A DNA stretch of 64,000 nt from an uncultured Rhodospirillales bacterium (GTDB lineage Bacteria; Pseudomonadota; Alphaproteobacteria; Azospirillales; Azospirillaceae). Shown here piece by piece: positions 51,759-61,101 of the stretch. The notes beneath the pieces were generated by a model. That model saw only the letters and a list, made by a program, of their open reading frames with translations, was not told the origin of the DNA and did no database searches. The DNA lies in the NCBI GenBank assembly GCA_903927615.1, contig CAIYNU010000023.1:48529-112528 (forward strand). The letters run 5' to 3'. The translations under genes and the position numbers were made by a program. Every line of letters starts with the position of its first letter. Position 1 is the stretch's first letter.

Positions 51759-54700
51759 CAAAACATGATGCCCTTGCCGTCGCCCTCGAACGATGCACGA
51801 ACGAAGCGATAGAATTGGTCGGGGCGATCCAGTCCCACGGGGTCCTGATCGCGCTGGATGGCCGCCGGGTCGCCATGGTCAGTGCCAATGCGTCGACTAT
51901 GTTCGGGATGGCCTCGACCGCGATGCTGGGCTGTCATGCCGGGGAGATTCTTGGCCCCCTCGCGGAGTCGCAGGTGTTTGCCGCGGAGGTGCGTGGCGAG
52001 TTGTCACCGTCGGTCCCGACATTCCTTGACATCCGTTGTGCGGCACTGGCATCGGCGATTCCGGCCCAGATTCACCGGACGGGCGAGCTTACCGTGATCG
52101 AGATGGAATGGCAGCAGAATCAAAACGTTAGCCGAGATTTGCCCAGAAACTCCTTCATCCCCGTCCACGACTCACTGTGGAGCTTCGACGAAACCGCGGA
52201 CATCGAGTCCTACTCGGCCTTCATCGCCGACCAACTGAGGGTCTTGACCGATTTCGATCGGGTGCTCGTGTACCGCTTCGACGACGATTGGAATGGCGCC
52301 GTGATTGCCGAAAGTCGGAATGATCACTTGCCCACCCTCAATGGCCACCGATTCCCGTCTGGGGACATCCCGTCGCAGGCCCGCGCGCTGTATGCCAAGA
52401 ACTTGATCCGTTTGCTCGCCGATTCCCTCGCCCCGCCGATACCGCTCATTCCGGCCCGAAACCCGGTGACCGGCGCACCGTTGGATATGAGTTTTTCCGT
52501 GCTGCGGGCCATGTCCCCCGTCCATCTGGAATACCTGAAGAACATGGGCGTGCGCGCCAGCGTCAGCGTCTCCTTGATCGTCAACGGACGCCTCTGGGGA
52601 CTGATAGCCTGCCATAACCGGGAACCGCGCCAGGTCTCGTTCCGGTTGCGGGAGCTGATCGAGATCATCGGGCGAACTGCGTCCCTGAAACTCAGCACGA
52701 TGAACGCATCCCAACGCAGTTGCTATATGAGCCGCATCCAGATCATCCTGACCGAACTCACCCGGATGCTGCGTGACCATGGCGATATCGGCCAATTGGT
52801 CAAGCTGATGAACACTGAAATCCTTAATCTTGTTGGCGCTGACGGCGTGGCGATCGGTATCGGGTCTCAACGTTATTATGCGGGTGTCACTCCCAACGAT
52901 CAGCAGGTGGAAGCTCTGGCCGCGTGGGTGAAGTACCGCGTTTCGACAGATATGGAATTTCATTGTGATTGCCTAGAATCATTGTATTCGCCGGCCAGTG
53001 AATTTGTTACGAATGGTGCTGGTTTGCTTGCTATTTGCATTAAAGAACCATTTAATGATTATATTCTTTGGTTCCGCCGCGAAATGAGCCAAACCATTTC
53101 ATGGGCCGGCAATCCTGAGAAATCCTTGGTGATCGACACCTCTGGACCGCGCATCGAGCCACGGCGGTCTTTTTCGGCGTGGATCCAGAAAGTTCGCGGG
53201 CATTCGCTGCCCTGGAAGGAACAGGAATGCGATGTCGCCCGGTCCCTCAGTCGGAGCCTGGTAGAATTTCTTGCCGTGCGTGCGATGAACCACTCCCAGC
53301 AGCGCAATGAGGCCATCCTTGAGTCCGCCGGGGAGGGAATCATCGGCCTCGACCTCGACGGCCGCGTCCGGTTTGCCAATGCCGCTGCCTGCCTGCTCCT
53401 GGGGTACGGCTCTGGCGAATTGCTGGGGCTTGACCTGCTGGACGCGACCGCCTGTGGTTCAGGAACCAAGGGCCGGTGCCTGCGCACCGATTGTCCCATC
53501 ATCGGGGTTCTTGTCACGGGGGTGGCTATGCCATCCCGGGAGGTGAGGTTTACCCGTAGCGGGGGAGGGACGTTCCCGGCGGAGTTGGTCGCAACGCCCA
53601 TCCGCTCGGGCGACAAGTTGGACGGCGTTGTGATCGTGTTCAGGGACATTACCGAGCGACGGGCCGCGGAGGTCCGCCGTCGCCAATCGGATACGGTCTT
53701 CGCCAATGCCGCCGAAGCCATTATGGTGATGGACGCCGAAGGATTGATCACCGGGGTCAATCGGGCGTTTACCGAGATGACCGGGTTTGAACAGGATGAA
53801 GTTATCGGCAAGCCAGCCAGCCTCCTCAAATCCGGCCACCATTCCCCCGAATTCTTTGAAGCCATGTGGCGCGAAGTCTTGGAATCGAGATTCTGGCGGG
53901 GCGAAATCTGGAATAAACGTAAGAATGGTCAAGTATTCCCGATGTGGGGCACGGTCACCGTTGTCCCAAATGAACAAGGAGAGATTCTTAATTTCATCAC
54001 GGTGTTTACCGACATTAGTAAAGTAAAGGAAGTCGAAGGACATTTATTGTACCTTTCAACTTACGACGCATTAACAAATCTTCCTAATCGTATGCTTTTT
54101 GCCGATCGATTGCGACATGCCTTGTTGGAAGCCGAAGCCAATAGTGAGAGAATTGCTATTGTTTTTATCGATTTTGATCATTTTAAGATCATTAATGATT
54201 CCCTCGGTCACGCTGTTGGAGATCGTTTTCTCATCACGATGGCCGGACGGCTTTCCGAGACCGTGAGGCCGGGAGATACTCTCGCCCGCTGGGGCGGAGA
54301 TGAGTTCATCATTATCCTGGAACGTGTCCAGGATGTCAGTCATGTCGCGGATCTAGCCGGACGCTTCCTGGCCGCGGTGTCGGCCCCGATTGTCTTGGAT
54401 GGCAAGGACTTCATTCCGTCCGCCTCAGCCGGGATCTCCCTCTACCCGGACAACGGCACCGACCCGACCCGCCTGGTCCAAGCGGCCGATGCGGCCATGT
54501 ACCGTGCCAAACACTTGGGACGAAGTCGGATAGAATTCTTTACCAAGGAACTCACCGAGCACGTCGAACAGCGGTTCCGCATGAGTTCGGAAATTCGCCG
54601 GGCGCTGATCGAGAATGAGTTCTTCCTGGTGTACCAACCGCAATGTCAGATCGACACCGGCGTCGTCACGGGTCTTGAAGCCTTGATCCGTTGGCGACAT

Positions 54701-55348
54701 CCGCACCGCGGTATCGTGCCGCCTTCGGACTTTCTTCCGATCGCGGATGAACTCGGGCTGATGGAGGAGATCGGGGACTGGGTGCTCGGGGCCGTCTGCC
54801 GGCAGATCAGGGCCTGGGGCCCAGAACTTCCCGACAGCCTGAGAATTTCGGTGAATGTCGCGCCATGCCAACTTCATTTAGGGTTCATCGAGAAAGTATC
54901 AAAAACGCTTGAGGAGTATCATGTTTCTTATGACCGCATAGAAGTCGAGGTTACCGAGAATCAACTCGATAACAAGGGGAAATCGATAGAACTTTTGAGT
55001 CAGCTACGCTCTTTGGGTGTCCTTGTTTCTCTGGATGATTTTGGGAGTGGGTACTCTTCGCTTGGGCGATTGCGCGATATGCCGATCGACAAGTTTAAAA
55101 TCGATAAGTCATTCGTGGATGAATTACCGCACAGTGTTCGTGATTTGGCCATCATCAAAGCAATTATTGCGCTCGGCATTAGCATGAACGTCTCAGTCAT
55201 TGCGGAAGGCGTCGAAGAACAAAGCCAATTGGGTCAGCTTCAAGGTGTCGGGGTTACCGTCATTCAAGGCTATGTCTTCAGTAAGCCGTTAGCGGCGCCG
55301 GATGTGATTTCCTTTATTATTGACCGACAGCGACAGCGACAGCGATAG
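51755..55348 (+). CDS. Bacteriophytochrome (PAS-GAF-PHY)-PAS-PAS-GGDEF-EAL
   Basis: ERCTNEAIELVGAIQSHGVLIALD (biliverdin Cys region), FPSGDIPSQARALY, PRRSFSAWIQKVRGHSLPW, ARWGGDEFIII, EALIRWRHPHRG, DDFGSGYSSL. Confidence 0.95.
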   Translation: MTKHDALAVALERCTNEAIELVGAIQSHGVLIALDGRRVAMVSANASTMFGMASTAMLGCHAGEILGPLAESQVFAAEVRGELSPSVPTFLDIRCAALASAIPAQIHRTGELTVIEMEWQQNQNVSRDLPRNSFIPVHDSLWSFDETADIESYSAFIADQLRVLTDFDRVLVYRFDDDWNGAVIAESRNDHLPTLNGHRFPSGDIPSQARALYAKNLIRLLADSLAPPIPLIPARNPVTGAPLDMSFSVLRAMSPVHLEYLKNMGVRASVSVSLIVNGRLWGLIACHNREPRQVSFRLRELIEIIGRTASLKLSTMNASQRSCYMSRIQIILTELTRMLRDHGDIGQLVKLMNTEILNLVGADGVAIGIGSQRYYAGVTPNDQQVEALAAWVKYRVSTDMEFHCDCLESLYSPASEFVTNGAGLLAICIKEPFNDYILWFRREMSQTISWAGNPEKSLVIDTSGPRIEPRRSFSAWIQKVRGHSLPWKEQECDVARSLSRSLVEFLAVRAMNHSQQRNEAILESAGEGIIGLDLDGRVRFANAAACLLLGYGSGELLGLDLLDATACGSGTKGRCLRTDCPIIGVLVTGVAMPSREVRFTRSGGGTFPAELVATPIRSGDKLDGVVIVFRDITERRAAEVRRRQSDTVFANAAEAIMVMDAEGLITGVNRAFTEMTGFEQDEVIGKPASLLKSGHHSPEFFEAMWREVLESRFWRGEIWNKRKNGQVFPMWGTVTVVPNEQGEILNFITVFTDISKVKEVEGHLLYLSTYDALTNLPNRMLFADRLRHALLEAEANSERIAIVFIDFDHFKIINDSLGHAVGDRFLITMAGRLSETVRPGDTLARWGGDEFIIILERVQDVSHVADLAGRFLAAVSAPIVLDGKDFIPSASAGISLYPDNGTDPTRLVQAADAAMYRAKHLGRSRIEFFTKELTEHVEQRFRMSSEIRRALIENEFFLVYQPQCQIDTGVVTGLEALIRWRHPHRGIVPPSDFLPIADELGLMEEIGDWVLGAVCRQIRAWGPELPDSLRISVNVAPCQLHLGFIEKVSKTLEEYHVSYDRIEVEVTENQLDNKGKSIELLSQLRSLGVLVSLDDFGSGYSSLGRLRDMPIDKFKIDKSFVDELPHSVRDLAIIKAIIALGISMNVSVIAEGVEEQSQLGQLQGVGVTVIQGYVFSKPLAAPDVISFIIDRQRQRQR

Positions 55349-55914
55349 CAATGTAGATTTGTATTCGATGGTATCATGTGTCAGATCCTTGGTGGCGCAA
55401 GAACTGGAAGAGTCATATACGCGGCGTGAATCCTCCCGCGATAAAGATTGGTCAGACGCTCGATCATTGCCGGTTCGGGTTCCACACCGGCCACGCTGTC
55501 CTTGGATTCCCGCCAAGCCGGCATCGCCAAAGAGTGGGCCACGGTATCGAAGATTTTCGTTAGAGGAGCGGTCGTCAAAGGAATGGCCGAAGTCGGTGGC
55601 CGGTCATCCGGGTTAGGGGGTAACGTCCTTGCCTGGCCCTCTCGAGATGTCTTGTTCGCCGTATTTGCCCGCAATACAGGTATAATTTCGGCATTCGGCA
55701 ATTTCGGCATGTCAGCAGACCGGGCTTGGGGCTACGCGGAGGTGGGCAGCCTGCTCTTGCTCGACCTTCGAGTGGGCGCGGCACCGATCGGCCTAATCGC
55801 AGGATCAGCCATGCCGAATTGGTGGCCTCGGGCTCGTGGACTTCGGTTCATTGATTGCAGTACAGGGACGGCCGACGGTCGCCGCTGAGCCGCCATCATT
55901 TCGAGGTTGCGATC

Positions 55915-56325
55915 ATGGATTGGACAGAAGCCCTGAAGATGGGTGTGCCGGCAATTGACGGTGAGCATAAGCACGCCGTTTGGCTGATGGACCGGTTGGG
56001 CGAGGCCATATGGGCTCGGGACCCGCAGGTGGTGTGTCGCCTGCTGCTGGATGTCTGCGACCATTTCACCCGCCACTTTGCCGACGAAGAGCGGCTGATG
56101 GCCGAGGTCGAGTACCCCATGACCGCCGCGCACCGGGCCGAACATGCCGAGATGTCGGCGTGGATCGAACAGGCGGCCAAGGCCGTGACCGCCAACCCCG
56201 GCTTGTCGTCGCCGACGGCCGTTAAGGCGATCAAGTGGATTTCGGACCATCTGACCAATAGCGACATGCTGGTGGCCGAGTTCATCAGGACTAAAAGAGC
56301 CATCTCGATGAGTATGGCAGCATAG
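55915..56325 (+). CDS. Bacteriohemerythrin family protein
   Basis: MDWTEALKMGVPAIDGEHKHAVWLMDRLGEAI...HFTRHFADEERLMAEVEYPMTAAHRAEHAEM...WISDHLTNSDM. Confidence 0.92.
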   Translation: MDWTEALKMGVPAIDGEHKHAVWLMDRLGEAIWARDPQVVCRLLLDVCDHFTRHFADEERLMAEVEYPMTAAHRAEHAEMSAWIEQAAKAVTANPGLSSPTAVKAIKWISDHLTNSDMLVAEFIRTKRAISMSMAA

Positions 56326-56540
56326 TGCGGATGAGGTGTTTTTAATGCCTGAATAAACTGGCTGCTATTGTCGCGTATAGACCGGACCCCATCAACGGAT
56401 TTGCTGATCCTCGTGGTTGGTGCAGTGAGGGCGGCCGGCCGCGATTCGAAGCAAACATCCCGGCCGGGGTATGGGGAGAAGCCGGGGCAAGGAAACGCCA
56501 AGCGGTGCCATTTCATAACGCGCCATAACATTGGAACACT

Positions 56541-58055
56541 ATGATGTACCGTGATCGCATTAGAATGAAGTCCTTACTGGACAAGGTTGTTGACGCTGAC
56601 GAAGCAGCTTTACTCATTCGGGATGGTATGATTGTTGGCGTCAGTGGCTTCACGCCCGCGGGTGAAGCCAAGGTGGTTCCGCTGGCCTTGGCCGAACGGG
56701 CCAAGCGTGAATCGCTGAAGATCACGCTGATGACCGGGGCGTCATTGGGCAGCGATGTGGAGCGCATGCTGACGGAGGCCAATGCGCTGTCCCGGCGTTT
56801 GCCGTTTCAAGGCGAGCCCACCTTGCGCGCCGCGATCAATCGCGGTGAAGTTATGTTCATCGACCAGCACCTTTCTGAAACGGTGGAGCTTCTGCGCAGC
56901 CGCCAGATGGGACCGATCGATGTGGCGGTGATAGAAGTTGTCGGCATCACGGAAGATGGCGGACTGATTCCGACCACCTCCATCGGCAACTCGGCAACCT
57001 TCGCCATCCTCGCCGAACAGGTGATCATCGAGCTGAACCTGACCCAGCCGCCGGCTCTGGAAGGCTTGCACGATGTGTACATCCCGACGCGCCGGCCCTA
57101 TCGGGCGCCGATTCCGGTGATGTCGGCTGACGCGCGGGTCGGCCTGCCTTACATCCCGATCGATCCGGCGCGGATCAAGGCCATTGTGGTGACGCAAAAG
57201 GCCGATAGTTGCCTGTCGGTGCTGCCGCCCGACGACGAGACCCGTGCCATCGCCGGCCACTTGACTGATCTTTTTAAGTACGAGGTGTCCAAGGGGCGGT
57301 TGACCAACACCCTGTTGCCTCTGCAAGCCGGGATCGGCACCATCGCCAACGCGGTGATGCATGGGCTGATCGATTCGCCGTTCCATAATCTTAAGATGTA
57401 TTCAGAAGTGCTCCAGGATTCGACCTTCGACTTGTTCGATGCCGGGAAACTGGACTTCGCATCCGGATCGTCCATGACCCTCACCACCGCCCGTCATGCG
57501 CGGATCTTGAACGAGATCAAGCACTATCAGAATCGCTTGGTCCTGCGACCTCAAGAGATCAGCAATCACCCCGAGGTCATTCGTCGCCTGGGCGTGATCG
57601 GTATCAACACCGCGCTGGAAGTGGATGTTTACGGCAACGTCAACTCGACCCATGTCCAGGGCACCCACATGATGAATGGGATCGGCGGCTCCGGCGATTT
57701 TGCCCGCAATGCCTACCTGTCGGTGTTTGTGACCAAGTCGTTGGCCAAGAATGGGGCCGTTTCGAGTATCGTCCCGATGGTACCCCATGTTGACCACTCC
57801 GAGCACGATGTCGATCTGGTGGTGACCGAGTGTGGGTTAGCCGATCTGCGGGGGCTTGCCCCGCGCGAACGAGCCGTTTTGATCACCGAGAATTGCGTCC
57901 ATCCCTCCTATCGGGCACAAATGCGCGATTACCTTCGCGAGGCCGCCAAACGCGGTGGCCAGACTCCCCACGTCCTGGAACAGGCTTTCGCCTGGCACAC
58001 GCGGTTTCGGGCCACCGGCAGCATGTTGCATGAGGCGGCACTCGGAATATCCTGA
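56541..58055 (+). CDS. Acetyl-CoA hydrolase/succinate CoA-transferase family protein
   Basis: MIVGVSGFTPAGEAKVVPLALAERA...MTGASLGSDVE...FIDQHLSETVELLRSRQMGPIDVAVIEVVGITEDGGLIPTTSIGN...MNGIGGSGDFARNAYLSVFVTKSLAKNGAVSSIVPMVPHVDHSEHDVDLVVTECGLADLRGLAPRERA. Confidence 0.93.
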   Translation: MMYRDRIRMKSLLDKVVDADEAALLIRDGMIVGVSGFTPAGEAKVVPLALAERAKRESLKITLMTGASLGSDVERMLTEANALSRRLPFQGEPTLRAAINRGEVMFIDQHLSETVELLRSRQMGPIDVAVIEVVGITEDGGLIPTTSIGNSATFAILAEQVIIELNLTQPPALEGLHDVYIPTRRPYRAPIPVMSADARVGLPYIPIDPARIKAIVVTQKADSCLSVLPPDDETRAIAGHLTDLFKYEVSKGRLTNTLLPLQAGIGTIANAVMHGLIDSPFHNLKMYSEVLQDSTFDLFDAGKLDFASGSSMTLTTARHARILNEIKHYQNRLVLRPQEISNHPEVIRRLGVIGINTALEVDVYGNVNSTHVQGTHMMNGIGGSGDFARNAYLSVFVTKSLAKNGAVSSIVPMVPHVDHSEHDVDLVVTECGLADLRGLAPRERAVLITENCVHPSYRAQMRDYLREAAKRGGQTPHVLEQAFAWHTRFRATGSMLHEAALGIS

Positions 58056-58186
58056 CCCTGTCGATTCCGGCGACCGGGCTGTGTGATCGCGCCCTAAAAA
58101 AAGCTCAGTTGGCGTTGTAGAGGCATGGCAACGGCGCGAGCCGAGGAATCCTTCGAGGGTGGACGGCCAATAGAGGTCGGCATCGT

Positions 58187-58230
58187 ATACCAGTTCCCGC
58201 TGATAGGTTCCTATCAGTGGGAACTGGTAT
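58187..58230. repeat. ATACCAGTTCCC palindromic repeat, copy C
   Basis: ATACCAGTTCCCGCTGATAGGTTCCTATCAGTGGGAACTGGTAT. Confidence 0.85.
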
Positions 58231-58530
58231 AAGTCTGTGTGTCTGACCATCGGAGATTGCAAACAAGCCCGCTTTTGGCGGCGTTAGGAGGGCCCGTTCC
58301 GGGATGTCCTTCGCGGTGACGTCACCGGGGAGATCCAGGTCGATGAAGGCATCCGGCCTGTTCTCGTCTGTCCCCATCCGATCGGTCGGGAACGCTCATA
58401 ACACCGGGGATGACTGCGGTAAAATAAGCCGGTATGCGGCAGCCCGGGTCTCCCCTGGTCCGATTGGTCGGGATTGTCGTATAGTCGGGTCGGGTTTTAC
58501 GGTCGTCGAAGCTGATAAAGGGGCAGGCAC

Positions 58531-60894
58531 ATGCACACTGCCGATGCGCAACCCGATCTTCATATCCGTCGGGACCATTGCGAGGATGAACCCATCCGGT
58601 TCGTTGACGCTATTCAGCCGACGGGCATTCTCCTGTGCATCGATGTCCGGGACCGGACCATCCTGGCTGCGAGTGCCAATCACCGGGAAAATCCGGTCTT
58701 GCGCGGGCCACTGGTGGGTCGGTCCCTGTCCGAGATCTGGCCGGCGTTGGCGGCGGCGTGCCGCCACGGCACCTTCATGTTCGGCGATGACCTGATGGTG
58801 CATTGCCATTCCGATGACGAAACACTGTTCGTCGAGATCGAAGCCTGCACCGAGGCTGACGGAACCGGCATTCAGGACATGATCGAAATGGGAGCCGTCC
58901 TGACCCGGATTCAGGAGGCCCGCACCCTGGAAACGGTCACGCGGGACGCGGCGGCGGCAATCCGATGGGTCACCGGAATGGAGCGCGTGCTGGTTTACCG
59001 CTTCGACAAGGAAGGCCACGGCGAGGTCATGGCCGAGTCAAAAGTTGACGATTGGACCCAAAGCTTCATAGGATTCCACTTTCCGTCCGCCGATATCCCG
59101 AGCCAGGCCAGAGCACTCTATTTGATCAGTCCTTGCCGCTTCGTCGAACGGCGCGACTACGAACCGGTTCCGGTCGTTCCTGACCGGCATCCGCGCACCG
59201 GTCGCCCCTTCGATCTCGGGCGCTGCCGACTGCGGAGCCTGTCGCCGATGCATAGGCTGTACCAGGAGAATCTCGGCGTAGACGGTGCCATGTCCATCTC
59301 GATCATCGACGGTGGACAGCTTTGGGGTTTGGTGGTTGGCCATCACCGGAGTCCTCACCGTGTCCCCATTCCCGCCCGAGAGCAGGCGATGGCGGTCACG
59401 ACCAGCCTGGCGATGCGCCTGGCGGCCACCGAATCCGCCGACGACCGGGCCGCCCGGGAACGTCATGTCATCCTGCATGCCAAGTTGCTGGAACAGATTG
59501 CCGGAGCCGATGACTTCGTCTCACCCCTGGTGGGCGGCCAGATCAAGCTGGCGGATATGTTTTTCACATCGGGAAGTCTGGTCGTGGTTGACGGCGCCGA
59601 TCACGGCGGTGACGCGGAGCCGACCGTCTACACCGTTGGCCTGTGTCCGGATCGCGACCTGATCGTCGCCTTCTGTCAAGCCTGCCGTAGCCACATGGAC
59701 GATGGCATCTTTCATACAGACCACGCGGCATCCGTGCTGCCCGCGTTCGCTGCCCACGCCGAATATGCGTCCGGCGTCCTGGCCGCCGCACTTGGCGAGC
59801 AAGGTCGCCACATGGTTCTATGGTTCCGTCCGGAAACCATCCGGACGATTTCCTGGGGCGGCGCCAGCCCGGAACAGGTCGAGAAGGAGAAGGCTGCGGG
59901 TAACTATCTGCCGAGAACATCGTTCGCACGTTGGGTGGAAGAGCTGAGGGGGCATTCGCTTCCCTGGCAGCGATGGCAAATCGACATCGCCCGGTCCCTC
60001 CGCGCCGCCTTGAACGACCTGACCATCCGGCAGATGCGGAACGCCCGCAACCTGGAGATCAATGTTGCGCTCCGTCGGGCCAATGCCGTTCTCCAAGCGC
60101 GAACAAGGGAACTGGAAGCTGCGAATGCCGCCTTGATCCAAGCCCGGGAACGGGCAGAGGCCGCCAACCGGGCCAAGGCGGAATTTTTGGCGGTGATGAA
60201 CCACGAATTCCACACCCCGCTCAATGCGATCATCGGCTTTGCCGAGGTGCTGACGATGTGGGAAAGCCAGGCGCCGACCGATCCCAGGCTTGCTGCTTGC
60301 AGTCACCGGATCGTCGAGGGTGGCAGGGCCTTGCTGGCACTGCTCGACGATATTCTCAGCCTGTCGAGGATGGCTGCGGGGGACCTGAACCTCCAATTCG
60401 GTTCGTTTCCGGTGTCCCGGTTGATCACGAACGCCGTGGCCGCCGTGGCGGAACAGGCTGAGGCTTCCCATGTACACCTCGTCTCCGACGGCCAGGACAC
60501 GTCGTGGTGGATCGACGGTGACGAAGAGGCGTTGCTGAAGGCCTTGATCCATATCCTGCGTAACGGCGTCAAGTTCACGCACCGCGACGGCAAGGTCGAC
60601 CTCCGCACCCATGGGTTCGAGGACGGCCATCTGGAAATCGTGGTGGCCGATGACGGCATCGGAATCGCCGCTGCCGACCTCGAGAAGGTCATGTCGCCGT
60701 TCATGCAGGCCGACGGTTCCGAGACGCGCCAATATAATGGAGCCGGGATCGGGCTACCCTTGGCCCAAAAGCTGATCGAGTGTCACGGCGGTACCGTGAC
60801 TTTGGAAAGCCGGATCGGGCACGGAACGACCGTGACCCTGTCCATACCAAAGGAACGGGTGATCCAAAATTCGTCAGGTGCCGTGGTCGGCTGA
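58531..60894 (+). CDS. Bacteriophytochrome histidine kinase (PAS-GAF-PHY-HisKA-HATPase)
   Basis: RDHCEDEPIRFVDAIQPTGILL, FPSADIPSQARALYLISPCR, PRTSFARWVEELRGHSLPW, FLAVMNHEFHTPLNAIIGFAEVL, GAGIGLPLAQKLIECHGG. Confidence 0.95.
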   Translation: MHTADAQPDLHIRRDHCEDEPIRFVDAIQPTGILLCIDVRDRTILAASANHRENPVLRGPLVGRSLSEIWPALAAACRHGTFMFGDDLMVHCHSDDETLFVEIEACTEADGTGIQDMIEMGAVLTRIQEARTLETVTRDAAAAIRWVTGMERVLVYRFDKEGHGEVMAESKVDDWTQSFIGFHFPSADIPSQARALYLISPCRFVERRDYEPVPVVPDRHPRTGRPFDLGRCRLRSLSPMHRLYQENLGVDGAMSISIIDGGQLWGLVVGHHRSPHRVPIPAREQAMAVTTSLAMRLAATESADDRAARERHVILHAKLLEQIAGADDFVSPLVGGQIKLADMFFTSGSLVVVDGADHGGDAEPTVYTVGLCPDRDLIVAFCQACRSHMDDGIFHTDHAASVLPAFAAHAEYASGVLAAALGEQGRHMVLWFRPETIRTISWGGASPEQVEKEKAAGNYLPRTSFARWVEELRGHSLPWQRWQIDIARSLRAALNDLTIRQMRNARNLEINVALRRANAVLQARTRELEAANAALIQARERAEAANRAKAEFLAVMNHEFHTPLNAIIGFAEVLTMWESQAPTDPRLAACSHRIVEGGRALLALLDDILSLSRMAAGDLNLQFGSFPVSRLITNAVAAVAEQAEASHVHLVSDGQDTSWWIDGDEEALLKALIHILRNGVKFTHRDGKVDLRTHGFEDGHLEIVVADDGIGIAAADLEKVMSPFMQADGSETRQYNGAGIGLPLAQKLIECHGGTVTLESRIGHGTTVTLSIPKERVIQNSSGAVVG

Positions 60895-61101
60895 GGGCCT
60901 CTCGTCGCCCTTTCAACCGGAGATAGCGTTACGAATGGCTGGAGGGGCGTGTCCGCCCTGATGCTTTCGACCGGCTGGGAAGGGGGGCCAGACGGAGATG
61001 AATGCAACGCCGATGCTTTCCCGGTAGGGTATCCGCCGGTCGCGGTTCGAATCGCAAGGCGGATCGGACGACCGCCGTCGCAGGCCCGCATGGAGAAAGT
61101 C

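Noticed and set aside
55448-55888. 146-aa plus-strand ORF between the phytochrome and hemerythrin genes
   Set aside because: No RBS or family recognised; overlaps an equally long opposite-strand ORF, so coding status cannot be decided.
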